Below are positions 33,071 to 42,640 of a DNA stretch of 64,000 nucleotides, one piece after another. Source of the DNA: Ichthyophis bannanicus (taxonomy: Eukaryota > Chordata > Amphibia > Gymnophiona > Ichthyophiidae). The stretch lies in the NCBI GenBank assembly GCA_033557465.1, contig CM066033.1, positions 705,035,637-705,099,636 on the forward strand, given 5' to 3'. Each line of letters starts with the position of its first letter. Position 1 is the stretch's first letter. Position numbers and translations under genes: made by a program. The notes beneath the pieces are model-generated. The model was not told where the DNA came from and searched no databases. It saw only the letters and a program-made list of their open reading frames with translations.

Positions 33071-34447
33071 ATGCAGGACAGTAAAGGAGATTCGCAGCAC
33101 CATTCTTCTTCGCTGCAGCCGTTGGCTGAGAACGCGGGAGCGGCGGCCATCTTTGCAGCGTCTTCCGTTCCTTCTGCTCCACTGCCCAAAGCAAGTAAAA
33201 GGAAAGTGAAATCTCGTCATGTGACAGAGCCTCCTGCTCAGCCTGTGTTGCCTGTGATTTCAGAGGCGCAGGATCCTTTGCTTTCAGCTGATTTCATCCT
33301 CGCGTTTCATAGAGCTTATTTGTTAAAAAAATCTCAGGCTTCTCTTCCGGTTTTATTGGACCCTCCACAATTAGCACAGATGGGGGTTTCTATTCAATCT
33401 GCACAGATGGGGGTTTCTAATCAATCTGCATCTTGTGAAGAAGTTCCTTTATCAGATGTAAAGGAGTCTAAATTGGATTCAGTTTCTTTAGAGCCTGAAC
33501 AAGGGGAACTTATTTCTGAGCAGGGTTTGGATTTTTGGCCCGCGGACTTAGAGGAAGGAGAGTTGGGTCCGGGTGAGGATCCAAATATCTTTAGGGTGTT
33601 TAGAAAGGAGGAGATACCAGCTTTGATTGCACAGTCCCTTACAGCACTTAGTATCATTCCACAGGTGGTTCAACAAGAACCTTTGGAAGACCCCTTGCTG
33701 CAGGGTTTCAAAACGGAGCAAAGATGTTTTCCTCTGCATCGGGTAATCAAACAGATGATAGAGTCTGAGTGGGAATACCCTGAGGCTTCATTAAGAGGAG
33801 CTAGAGCTTTGACTCGGTTGTATCCTGTGCATCAAGAGGAAAAGGAGCTTCTACGTACGCCAAAGGTGGATGCACTGGTGTCTGCTGTCACCAAAAAAAC
33901 TACCATACCTGTAGAGGGGGCCGCGGCTCTTAAAGACATGCAGGATCGTAGGTTAGAAGGTCTGTTGAAACAGGCTTTTGATGCCAGTGCTCTGGCGCTT
34001 CAAGCGTCTGTCTGTGGAGCATACGTGTCCAGAGCTGCGATTCGATGGGGCCAGCAGGCCTCTGCTCCGACTGATGCAGTGACTCCTTCTAGTGAGGGGG
34101 CAAAGTTGGAGTCGGCAGCGGCATATTTAGCAGATGCCTTTTACGATTTGATTCGCATTTCTGCGAAGTCTATGGCTTCCATGGTTGCTGCTCGTCGTTT
34201 TCTTTGGTTACGGAATTGGGCAGCAGATGCCTCCTCCAAGGCACGTCTCAGTAAACTCCCTTATAAAGGGAAGCTTCTTTTTGGAGAAGCGTTAGAGAAA
34301 ATTGTTAAAGATTTAGGAGACTCCAAGGGAGGGCGTTTGCCTGAGGACCGTCCTAAATCAGCTAAGCAGGGCTCTTTTTCTAGGGGTCAAGGGCGTGAAT
34401 TTCGCCGTTTTAGGGGAGCTCGCTTTACTCCCTATCAGCGAGGTTGA
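33071..34447 (+). CDS. DIRS I gag
   Basis: I choose ATG 33071 (MQDSKGDSQHHSS); an earlier in-frame ATG at 32963 lies in leader-like sequence. About 458 codons. It lacks the N-terminal cysteine cluster of the other lineage. Near residues 95-120 there is a short duplication (QMGVSIQSA, QMGVSNQSA). An acidic middle is followed by a helical domain (LKQAFDASALALQ, then SAAAYLADAFYDLI) and a basic Arg/Gly tail (RGQGREFRRFRG) suited to RNA binding. The TGA at 34445-34447 is followed in the same frame by more Arg/Gly coding until a TGA near 34538, so it could be a CGA-to-TGA change. The RT frame is +1. Confidence 0.85.
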   Translation: MQDSKGDSQHHSSSLQPLAENAGAAAIFAASSVPSAPLPKASKRKVKSRHVTEPPAQPVLPVISEAQDPLLSADFILAFHRAYLLKKSQASLPVLLDPPQLAQMGVSIQSAQMGVSNQSASCEEVPLSDVKESKLDSVSLEPEQGELISEQGLDFWPADLEEGELGPGEDPNIFRVFRKEEIPALIAQSLTALSIIPQVVQQEPLEDPLLQGFKTEQRCFPLHRVIKQMIESEWEYPEASLRGARALTRLYPVHQEEKELLRTPKVDALVSAVTKKTTIPVEGAAALKDMQDRRLEGLLKQAFDASALALQASVCGAYVSRAAIRWGQQASAPTDAVTPSSEGAKLESAAAYLADAFYDLIRISAKSMASMVAARRFLWLRNWAADASSKARLSKLPYKGKLLFGEALEKIVKDLGDSKGGRLPEDRPKSAKQGSFSRGQGREFRRFRGARFTPYQRG

Positions 34448-36467
34448 TTTCCTTTCCGGGGGCAGTCCTTTCGAGGCGCTAGAGGTTCCGGTAGAGGCTA
34501 CTTTGGAGCTCCTGCCGCTACCATTAAAAAACCGCAATGAAGCGAGGCCGGCCCAAGCGGAGTTTCCGGTGGGCGGTCGGTTACAGGAGTTTCTCTCCGC
34601 TTGGGTCGCCATTACTTCCGACATGTGGGTACTGCAGATAATTCGCGAGGGCTATGCTCTCGAGTTCAATTGTCATCTGACCGACGCCTTCGTTTTTTCT
34701 CCGTGCGGGTCGGACACCAAAAGGAGAGCAGTTCACGACACGTTGCAGCGGTTGTTGCAGCTCCGGGCAGTGGTTCCAGTTCCATTAGACCAGTACGGCT
34801 TCGGTCGATACTCGATTTATTTTGTGGTTCCAAAAAAGGAGGGCTCTTTTCGGCCCGTGTTGGATTTAAAGCACGTGAACCGTTGCTTGCGAGTCTCTCA
34901 TTTTCGAATGGAGACATTAAGGTCTGTAATCCGCTCGGTAAGGCCGAGCGAGTTCCTCTCTTCCATAGATTTGACGGAAGCTTATCTGCATATTCCTTTC
35001 AAGCCAGATCATCAGCGCTTTCTTCGGTTTGCAGTACCCATGGGTCATTTTCAGTTTCGGGCCTTACCGTTCGCCCTAGCAACGGCGCCGCACACTTTCA
35101 CCAAGGTACTGGTGGTGGTGGCGGCAGCGCTACGCAGGGATGGCATTCAGGTTCATCCTTATCTGGACGACTGGTTGATTCGAGCATCGTCACGAGAGGA
35201 GTCGCTAAAGGCGACAGCGCGAGTAGTGTCCTGTTTAGAGAATCTAGGTTGGGTTGTGAATCAGGCCAAAAGTCGGCTGGAGCCGGTGCAGCAGCTGACT
35301 TATCTCGGAGCATTCTTCGACACGGGCCGAGGTATGGTTCTGTTGCCTCCAGAACGAATTCGAAAGCTTCTCGCTCATGTGTCAGGGTTTTTGCTCGCAA
35401 GAGCGCCGACAGCTTGGAAGTACTTACAGTTGCTGGGGCTAATGGCAGCGGCCTTGGATTTGGTTCCATGGGCCAGAGCACACATGCGGCCACTCCAGCA
35501 AGCTCTTCTTTCGCGTTGGTCTCCACAACGGCATCCCCTTTCTCGTCGCTTAAGCTGTCCAGATCATGTAAAGGTCAGTCTTCAGTGGTGGTTGGTTCCA
35601 GACCATCTTCAGGCGGGAGTTCCCCTAGCGCTGCCGGAATGGATTTTGGTGACTACCGATGCCAGTCTGTCCGGTTGGGGAGCACACTGTTTGAATCACG
35701 TAGCGCAAGGCTCTTGGACGGTGGAAGAGAGCCTGTGGTCCATCAGTCGCCTGGAGCTGAGAACGGTGCGTCTAGCGCTGTTAGCGTTCGCAAGTCTTCT
35801 GGAGGGGAAGTCGGTGCGCATCTTCTCCGACAATTTAGTGGCGGTCTCATACATAAATCGCCAAGGCGGAACAGGAAGTCTTCTTCTTCTGGAGGAGAGT
35901 CAACGCTTGTTTCACTGGGCGGAGTTGCACCTTTCGGCGCTCTCGGCAGCTCATGTGGCAGGAAAGGACAATGTGCAAGAGGACTATCTCAGCCGACATG
36001 TGCTAGATCCGGGAGAGTGGCAACTCAATGCCGAAGTTTTTCACGAGCTCACAGTACGTTGGGGTCAACCGGTAATGGATCTGATGGCAACTTTGGACAA
36101 TGCAAAGGCGACTCGCTTTTTCAGCAGACGCAGGGAACATATGTCCGAAGGTCTCGACGGTCTAGTCCAGCCCTGGCCGTTGGGGCAACTTCTGTATGTG
36201 TTTCCTCCATGGCCGTTGGTGGGTCTCGTTGTTCAGCAAGCTGTCATGCACCAGGGTCTGTTGATTCTTGTTGCCCCAGATTGGCCTCGATGGCCTTGGT
36301 ATGCCGATCTAATGCGTCTTCTAGCGGCTCCACCGTGGAGGTTGCCCGCTCGGGCAGATTTACTGCATCAAGGGCCCGTTTGGATGCCTCAGGCGGATCG
36401 ATTCTTGCTTACGGCATGGCTCTTGAAAGGCGGCGCTTGCGCCGAAAAGGTTATTCAGTTTCGGTAA
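34395..36467 (+). CDS. DIRS I reverse transcriptase-RNase H-methyltransferase-like polyprotein
   Basis: Open for about 690 codons with no stop; no ATG is obvious, so the start is uncertain and entry from gag by frameshift is likely. RT (about 34580-35400): VVPKKEGSFRPVLDLKHVNR, SIDLTEAYLHI, LPFALATAPHTFTK and the catalytic YLDDWL. RNase H (about 35635-35990): VTTDASLSGWGAH, LELRTV, FSDNLVAVSYINRQGG and YLSRH. MT-like end (36050-36467): VMDLMATLDNAKA and the motif FPPWPL. All catalytic residues I can check are present. It makes cDNA, degrades the RNA template, and may modify adenine if the MT domain is active. Confidence 0.9.
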   Translation: MNFAVLGELALLPISEVDFLSGGSPFEALEVPVEATLELLPLPLKNRNEARPAQAEFPVGGRLQEFLSAWVAITSDMWVLQIIREGYALEFNCHLTDAFVFSPCGSDTKRRAVHDTLQRLLQLRAVVPVPLDQYGFGRYSIYFVVPKKEGSFRPVLDLKHVNRCLRVSHFRMETLRSVIRSVRPSEFLSSIDLTEAYLHIPFKPDHQRFLRFAVPMGHFQFRALPFALATAPHTFTKVLVVVAAALRRDGIQVHPYLDDWLIRASSREESLKATARVVSCLENLGWVVNQAKSRLEPVQQLTYLGAFFDTGRGMVLLPPERIRKLLAHVSGFLLARAPTAWKYLQLLGLMAAALDLVPWARAHMRPLQQALLSRWSPQRHPLSRRLSCPDHVKVSLQWWLVPDHLQAGVPLALPEWILVTTDASLSGWGAHCLNHVAQGSWTVEESLWSISRLELRTVRLALLAFASLLEGKSVRIFSDNLVAVSYINRQGGTGSLLLLEESQRLFHWAELHLSALSAAHVAGKDNVQEDYLSRHVLDPGEWQLNAEVFHELTVRWGQPVMDLMATLDNAKATRFFSRRREHMSEGLDGLVQPWPLGQLLYVFPPWPLVGLVVQQAVMHQGLLILVAPDWPRWPWYADLMRLLAAPPWRLPARADLLHQGPVWMPQADRFLLTAWLLKGGACAEKVIQFR

Positions 36468-37480
36468 TCAACACCTTGTTGCAGTCTCGTAGAAAGTCCA
36501 CATCATTGGCATACATTCGGGTGTGGCGAATTTTTGAAGCTTGGTGTTCTGATCGCCATTTGAAAGCTCGTCTATCTTCCATTCCGGATGTTCTCGATTT
36601 TCTTCAATGCGGTCTTGAGAAAGTTCTTGCTCTGAGTACCTTAAAGGTGCAGTTAGCGGCCCTGGCAGTTTTTCGTGGGCCGGTTCGCGGACTACGTCTT
36701 TCGTTTCATCCTGATGTTCTCCGTTTTCTTAGAGCGGCTAAGCAAATTCATCCTCCGTTTCGTCAAATTGTTCCTCCTTGGGATTTGAACCTAGTATTAG
36801 AGGCTTTAACACAGTCTCCTTTTGAGCCTCATTCTTCACGTTTGCTAAGAGAATTGTCCTGGAAGACAGCTTTCTTAGTGGCATTGTGTTCAGCTAGACA
36901 CATTTCGGATCTGCAGGCTCTTTCATGCCGTCCGCCCTTTCTTCAGTTTTCTGAGGAAAATGTGGTCTTGCGTCCGGTACCGTCCTTTCTCCCGAAAGTA
37001 CTGTCTGCTTTTCATGTGAATCAACCGGTCTTGCTTCCCACTTTCGTGGATTCGGGGGAAGGTTCTTTCGATCGTTCTCTGCGGAAATTGGATATGGGAC
37101 GTGTGCTCCGTAGATATCTACGGGAGACCGAGCCGTTTCGTAAGACTGATCGGTTGTTTGTGTTGTTTGGAGGGCCGTCCAAGGGACAACCTGCCTCCAA
37201 GGCCTCCATTGCACGTTGGGTAAAGCATGCGATTCGGGTCGCGTATGAAGCCAGAGGTAAACCGATTCCGGTAGGTCTTCGGGCTCATTCTACCAGGGGT
37301 CAAGCTACTTCGTGGGCAGAATCGGCCTTGGTTCCGCCGGTGGATATTTGTCGTGCGGCGTCATGGTCTTCTCTTCATGCCTTTTCACATCATTATAGGT
37401 TGGATGTTCTCGCTAGGCAAGATGCGTCGGTGGGGGCTTCAGCAGTGATAGCGGGGCTCTCAGGTCCCTCCCAGGGTTAG
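34601..37480 (+). CDS. DIRS I tyrosine recombinase ORF with long overlapping N-terminal frame
   Basis: The recombinase domain proper runs from about 36445 to 37470. It starts with SRRKSTSLAYIRVWRIF and carries the catalytic Arg in CSARHISDLQAL, His-x-x-Arg in AHSTRG, and Tyr in FSHHYRLD. It would integrate the circular cDNA by site-specific recombination. The same frame stays open back to 34601, overlapping the RT/RNase H coding for 1.87 kb. That upstream protein is Ser/Arg/Gly-rich and looks like a by-product of the overlap, so the true start is unknown. The frame is the gag frame and is -1 relative to RT. Confidence 0.85.
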   Translation: MGRHYFRHVGTADNSRGLCSRVQLSSDRRLRFFSVRVGHQKESSSRHVAAVVAAPGSGSSSIRPVRLRSILDLFCGSKKGGLFSARVGFKAREPLLASLSFSNGDIKVCNPLGKAERVPLFHRFDGSLSAYSFQARSSALSSVCSTHGSFSVSGLTVRPSNGAAHFHQGTGGGGGSATQGWHSGSSLSGRLVDSSIVTRGVAKGDSASSVLFRESRLGCESGQKSAGAGAAADLSRSILRHGPRYGSVASRTNSKASRSCVRVFARKSADSLEVLTVAGANGSGLGFGSMGQSTHAATPASSSFALVSTTASPFSSLKLSRSCKGQSSVVVGSRPSSGGSSPSAAGMDFGDYRCQSVRLGSTLFESRSARLLDGGREPVVHQSPGAENGASSAVSVRKSSGGEVGAHLLRQFSGGLIHKSPRRNRKSSSSGGESTLVSLGGVAPFGALGSSCGRKGQCARGLSQPTCARSGRVATQCRSFSRAHSTLGSTGNGSDGNFGQCKGDSLFQQTQGTYVRRSRRSSPALAVGATSVCVSSMAVGGSRCSASCHAPGSVDSCCPRLASMALVCRSNASSSGSTVEVARSGRFTASRARLDASGGSILAYGMALERRRLRRKGYSVSVINTLLQSRRKSTSLAYIRVWRIFEAWCSDRHLKARLSSIPDVLDFLQCGLEKVLALSTLKVQLAALAVFRGPVRGLRLSFHPDVLRFLRAAKQIHPPFRQIVPPWDLNLVLEALTQSPFEPHSSRLLRELSWKTAFLVALCSARHISDLQALSCRPPFLQFSEENVVLRPVPSFLPKVLSAFHVNQPVLLPTFVDSGEGSFDRSLRKLDMGRVLRRYLRETEPFRKTDRLFVLFGGPSKGQPASKASIARWVKHAIRVAYEARGKPIPVGLRAHSTRGQATSWAESALVPPVDICRAASWSSLHAFSHHYRLDVLARQDASVGASAVIAGLSGPSQG

Positions 37481-37498
37481 GTACTGCTTTGGTACTAC

Positions 37499-37606
37499 CC
37501 ATCTGTTCAGGACTGGCCCAGAGAAACGAATAGGAAGGAGAAATTAGACCTTATCTGCTAATTGTCTTTCCTTGAGTTCTCTCCGGGCCAGTCCAGAACC
37601 CACCCA
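37499..37606 (+). repeat. ICR of DIRS I
   Basis: CATCTGTTCAGGACTGGCCC then AGAAACGAATAGGAAGGAGA complements the left tip joined to the right tip. The following GACCTTATCTGCTAATTGTC to GGCCAGTCCAGAAC complements the right repeat. Predicted junction: CTCC-TT-CCTATTCG. Confidence 0.88.
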
Positions 37607-37867
37607 ATAATTTTCATTCTTTATTATTAGTATTTTCTTGCGTTTCATTTATGTCGGTCTTTTTTTCGGTGTTACATGAATGGAAACTTGTTTTTTGTGG
37701 TTATTGTTCATTTAAAAAAAAAAATTATTTATAGCCATTGCTTTGGCTATTTTCGCTCTCAAGTGCTTTCGTGGTCAAGCATGAGACACAGAGCAAATTT
37801 ATATACCTTCAATGGGACTCTTCCGCTGTTTTATTCTTATTGATTTGTTATTGGCTGCTTGCTACGT

Positions 37868-38033
37868 AAAGACTGGCTGTTGTTACCAAGGGAGTGATGT
37901 GTAGCCTAGCAACAAAAGAATTGGAATTCTGTCCTCAGCTGCTTGAAGAGGGAGATTTGACTACCCATCTGTTCTGGACTGGCCCGGAGAGAACTCAAGG
38001 AAAGACAATTAGCAGGTAAGGTCTAATTTCTCC
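37868..38033 (+). repeat. Right inverted terminal repeat and tip of DIRS I
   Basis: AAAGACTGGCTGTTGTTACC to GGCCCGGAGA is paired with 32433-32555. The unique tip continues to AATTAGCAGGTAAGGTCTAA and ends TTTCTCC at 38033. Confidence 0.9.
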
Positions 38034-38914
38034 TTTTCTAACCCTCTCTCTTAGCACTTTTTACTCTTTATGCCGGTTGGTTCCTGATCACCTTCTCACC
38101 GCATGAGTCTACCCTTGCTTCGACTCATGTTTTTCTCGGGCTCTTTTTCGGGGTGTGGGTATTTTCTCGCGCCCTCTGACTTCCTCGATCTCGCGGATGC
38201 TGTCTTCCCCACTATGTCTTCGGTCAGTGGATTTAAGCAGTGTGACAAATGCCCCTGTAATATGTCCATGGACCGCCACAGTTGCTGTATCAAGTGTCTT
38301 GGTGCGAATCACGACAACTCCACTTGCCCGCTCTGCCTGCAGATGTCAAACAAGAGCAATCCTGAAAAGCAGTGGGGAAGCTTTTTGGCATGAAGGCTTC
38401 TGTCGCGGTTCTGACATAGAGTCTGGAATCGCTGCCCTCGAAGACTGCGTCCGATGACTCGGCGTTGCGCGCAGATGCTCGATCCAAGCCCCGAGGTTGT
38501 GGAGCCTCAGACTGGAAGTCATCCTCTGAGGACCTCCCTTATGGATGCAAGACATTGTCCAAGCCAGTTGAAGTCTGATCCTGGTTCCAGGGGTAAGACC
38601 TCCGGCCTCGGAGTCCTCGACCTGATGCCAATGATGGTGGCCAAGAACAGCCCTCGAAGCTGCCCCGGTGGGAGGAAATGTCCACTGCAGGATCGGGTGA
38701 TTTCCCATTGAGGGAGCCAGCTTTGGGTTCAATGCCTTCTGGTCCGAGCCGGTTGCTGCAGAGCCTACTGGCACCAAAGCCAGAATGGCGGCCTTGGAAC
38801 ACAGCCTGGCTGCCTTCCTCAAAGTACAGGAGGGTCTGATGCTCGGAGCCTCCAGATCATCTGTGCCAACATTAGGACCCTCCACAGTGAGGACCTCCCG
38901 GGAGGATGTCTGGA
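38034..38914 (+). pseudogene. DIRS J leader and gag N-terminal part
   Basis: After the TTTT the E-like leader resumes. ATG at 38214 starts a gag with the cysteine cluster CDKCPCN, then CCIKCLGANH, then CPLC, intact to about 38345. Frames then change repeatedly. SLAAFLKVQEGL at 38795-38830 matches the E block SLAAFMDQQRAL. The L2-like LINE begins near 38915, and the conserved C-terminal gag domain is not found on the far side, so it was deleted. Confidence 0.7.
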
Positions 38915-40318
38915 TCTGTCTTGGGTCCACTCCCTTTCTCTCTCTATACCCAGTCCCTTGGTGCACTCATCTCTTCACATGGCATTTAGTACCATCTTTA
39001 TACTGATGATTCTCAGATCTACCTTTCTGCACCTGAAATCTCTCAAGCAATCCAGGTCAGGATCTCTGCCTGCCTTTCTGACATTGCTTCTTGGATGTCT
39101 CATCGCCACTTGAAATTGAACATGGCCAAAACTGAGCTGCTTATTTTTCCCCCTAAATCCTTCTCTCCCCTTCTCCTTTCTCAGTCTGTGTGGATAACTC
39201 TCTACTCCTCCCTGTCTCTTCAGCTCGCAACCATAAGGTCATCTTTGATTCCTCTCTCTCCTTCTCCACATACATCCAACTGATAGTGAAAACCTGTTGT
39301 TTTTTTCTCTACAACATCAACAAAATTTGCCCCTTCCTTTCTGAACACTCTACTAAGTCCTGATGAACTATGGTCAACAACAGACATTAAGGGCTTTAGG
39401 AAACTGCTAAAGATGACCCTCCTCATAGAGCACTGCGGTGACATCACTTAAACTGTGCAACAGACAATACCCCAACTCAACACCCTACCCTAGCGGCACG
39501 ATTATAGTATTAAAGTAAAGTCCTGATGTACATAGTATTGTAAATAGCACACGTTGTAAATAGCTCACCAAGAATCAATGACCATCTACACACACACGCA
39601 CTCACTGCTCAGAGCATGCGCACACTAGACACTGTATTGATTGTTTGCTGTGTAGACCACCTTGATTGTAGGAAAAGAAAGTATAGAAATTCATTTAAAT
39701 AAAATAAAATAAATAAATACTAAGACATTTATCCACACCTCTCATCTAGACTACTGTAGCCTACTCCTTACTGCACGGCTAATCTTCTGCCAGTCTCGTC
39801 ATGCCCATCTTATCCCTCTTCTCAAGTCACTTCATTGGCTCCCTGTCTGTCTCTGCATCCATTTCAAACTTGTCCTGCTGACCTATAAGTGCATTCACTT
39901 TGCAGCTCCTCACTACCTTTCTTCTCTTATCTCTCCTTACACCCATCCCCGGGAACCCCAACTCTTCTGGCAAATTGCTTCTATCTGTGCCTTTCTATTC
40001 TATTGCTAACTCCTGATTTTGTTCCTTTTACCTTGCTGCTCCTTATGCCTTTAATTAACTACTTCAGGCGCTTTCTCTGACCCTTTTCAAATCCAGGCTG
40101 GAAACTCACATCTTCCTTGTGGCTTTTGGATCTTGACTCACCTGATCTCCTTTGTGTTTCCTTACCATTTCCCCTAGATGTATCCTATGTCTACAGCTAC
40201 TGTGTTGTCTGTCTTGACTAAATTGTAAGCTCTGATGAGCAGGGACAGTCTTTCATATGTGTCTGTGCAGCACTGTGTATTTCTTGTAGCACTATACAAA
40301 TGTTTAGTAGTAGTAGTA
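38915..40318 (+). pseudogene. L2-like LINE 3' half with a nested LINE tail
   Basis: GSVLGPLPFSLYTQSLG-like and YTDDSQIYLS text (38925-39020) is the end of an L2-group RT. The C-terminal part with LLKSLHWLPV and LTYKCIHFAAPHYLSSL lies at 39719-40140. The 3' end has TAAATTGTAAGCTCTGATGA and AGCACTATACAAATG with a (TAG)n tail at 40303-40318. A second LINE 3' end (39290-39718, ending in AATAAATAAATA) is nested within it. Confidence 0.75.
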
Positions 40319-41300
40319 GTTTACTTCGCTCACCTCTGGATGGGCATCACCACTGATATCTGGGTGCTGCAGGTGGTGCGAGAAGGTTACTTTCTGCACT
40401 TCAAGCAGACGCCTCCTCCCTTCTTCCCAGGGGAACTTCCCATGACCTCCCTGCATAGAGAGTTCCTCTGGGGCATGGGGTTCTAATTCTGGTACTTCCT
40501 CATCCGAAAAAAAGACAGGGGACCTTCGGCTCATCTTGGATCTGCGGGACTTAAACTGCTTTCTGGTCAAGGAGAAACTCAAGATGCTATCCCTTGGAAC
40601 ATTGCTGCCCTACCTCTGGTTTGGAGATTGGTTATGCTCCTTGGATCTCAAAGATGCCCATACCCACATCCCAATCCATCCCCAGCACCATCAGTACCTC
40701 CGCTTCATTATCGGAGGCTGCCATTATCAGTACAGGGTACTCCCCTTCGGCCTCTCATCGGCCCCCCCCAGGTGTTCGCCAAGTGCCTGGCGGTAGTTGC
40801 CGCTCACCTCTGCTTGCTGTGAGTCTTTGATCTTCCCCTATCTGGGCGACTGGCTCCTGAAGGGCAGCTCACCAGAGGAGGTCCGCCACGCAGCCCGCTG
40901 CACCATCAGGGTACTCTAGCATCTGGGATTCATGATCAACTTCCCAAAGTTGCAATTACAATCAACCCAGCACCTGGAGTTCATAGGAGCCCTTTTGGAC
41001 TCAACCCAGGCCAGTGCCTTCCTCCCTCTGACCGGGCTCAGCATCTGGCGACCCTAGCAAAAGAGGTACAGGGCCGCTCATCTGCATCTGCCCGTCTCCT
41101 GCTGCACCTGTTGGGGTACAAAGCTTCGACAGTTCACGTGACCCCAGCAGCCCATCTACACATGTGACAGGCATAGTGGACCCTCAACTTTCAATGGACT
41201 CAGGTCACTGGCCAAATGGAGGATCGGGTCCCGGTTGCCCAGCCTCTCGCAGCCTTTCTTGTCTGGTGGCAGAGCCTGCAAAATCTCATGGCCAGCCTAC
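40319..41300 (+). pseudogene. DIRS J reverse transcriptase remnant
   Basis: TTDIWVLQVVREGYFLHF (40345-40400), MDLRDLNCFLVKEKLKM and WLCSLDLKDAHTHIPIHP (40536-40690), LPFGLSSAP (40738-40765), the degraded catalytic block YLGDWL (about 40838) and LEFIGALLD (40975) follow the E RT in order. The GAC-to-GGC change in the catalytic block and the frameshifts make it inactive. It ends near 41300 without RNase H or recombinase. Confidence 0.8.
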
Positions 41301-41402
41301 TAAGGTGTGTCAATTTTGAAAATGTCATAATTCTAAAAAGCACTAGTAAAAGAAATGGTGCAATTTCATGTGGCAAATCAACAATTGGCTTTAAAGTTTG
41401 CA

Positions 41403-41540
41403 CATAAGAGCATAAGATATGCCATACTGGGTCAGACCAAGGTCCATCAAGCCCAGTATTCTGTTTCCAACAGTGGCCAATCTAGGTCATAAGTACCTAG
41501 CAATTTCCCCAAAAGACACAGGTTCCACAATGTTGTATTG
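41403..41540 (+). repeat. CR1 3' UTR-like fragment
   Basis: CATACTGGGTCAGACCAAGG and CCCAGTATTCTGTTTCCAAC are wording typical of CR1 3' regions in amniotes and amphibians. No coding sequence. Confidence 0.65.
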
Positions 41541-42495
41541 GGTCAAGCAGTGATATCTCGGGTCCCTTTTAATAATGGTTTATGGGGGGGGGGGCACTCG
41601 TGAACCCAGACAAGATGGCCACAGATCCATAAAGCTCCTCAGCCTCTTGCCCCGATTTAAGAAATAGCCCCACTCTTTTTTACCCCCACCAGGTCCAAAT
41701 TGTTTCCTCCATGGTAGTCTTGGGGTAGCCTGATGATGGGATAGCTATTATTCGCAAATTTGGCAGCTTGAGTACCAGGAAAACCCCCCTCCCTGCCTCT
41801 GCCGATTGACCACATTGTGAATTGAAGCTGCTGCTCACCCGCAGGCTATGCTGCTTTTCCCCTGCTCTCAGGAACTCTGATCCCTAAACGCTGCAGTCTC
41901 CCAAAGCTTCAAACACCTATCTAACATGTTCTAATGTATTATGCTGGAGGGGGTGAGTAATGGAGTAAGGGTTTAATGGAAAAGTGTGCTTCTCTGGGGA
42001 AACGGCTACCTAGATTCTTCCTGTTATCGCGGCAAAAGTAGATGTGAGAATCACTTTAGCTCTCATGTGCGACTAAATTTATGAAGCTTGGCTGAAGTAC
42101 ATAACACTCACAAAGTCAGCAGAACGAGTTGACTGTGGTCTCTGGTCCTCCATTGATCTTCTCCTCAGCTGAAACACATTCTGAAACACAGGAGGGGGAG
42201 CTGCACAGGCGGGAAAAGTGTTGGAACGCATAGCTGACATGCATAGGCTAACAGACTGCCTTTGGGGGAGGGGGGGTTGCCTTTCTCGATCTCAAAGAAA
42301 TCTGCGCCGAAACTTCCTTATCCAAGGGAAGAGGAGGAAAAGGGGGCAAGGGTGAGAAACTGCAGGATCGCTGAGACCAGTTACTTTAAAAGCAAAGTTG
42401 AAGGACAGACCTTTCTGGTTTCGGATTTTACCTTTGGGCAATTTCATTAAATAAGCTTGGAGCTCCATCTTGTGGCCCTCTAAAGAATTGCCTGC

Positions 42496-42500
<5 letters not shown>
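41541..42500. other. Stretch with no recognised feature
   Basis: Mixed composition, short ORFs only. A G-run at 41585-41594 and a G-rich patch near 42263-42277 are the only notable points. Confidence 0.4.

Positions 42501-42526
<26 letters not shown>
42501..42526. repeat. Poly-T run
   Basis: 26 consecutive T. It could be the poly(A) end of a minus-strand retroposon, but no body is recognised on its right. Confidence 0.7.
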
Positions 42527-42640
42527 GCAATCTTGATCTCTTCTCTCTTATCATTATGGCAAAAGTTAAATCATAAACCCAGTCCAAAACGTGATTATTG
42601 TGGAAAAGACAGAGTTCAATTTTATTTTATTGACCTATTA

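Larger units (their letters stand above)
32423..38033 (+). mobile_element. DIRS copy I, full length with all three coding regions open
   Basis: A second DIRS lineage, distinct in ITR and gag from A-H. It is 5.6 kb with a left ITR, gag, RT-RNase H-MT ORF of about 690 codons, a recombinase frame of 959 codons, an ICR and a right ITR. It is inserted in the 5' leader of DIRS J. TTT precedes it (32420-32422) and follows it (38034-38036), while the J sequence rejoined by comparison with E has a single T run. The ITRs are almost identical, so the copy looks young. Confidence 0.92.

Noticed and set aside
33071..34447. DIRS I gag as a captured host gene
   Set aside because: No host family is recognisable, and its position, basic tail and frame relation to RT fit gag.
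35098..35526. 142-codon minus-strand ORF opposite DIRS I RT
   Set aside because: Mirror frame of the RT gene, no motif.
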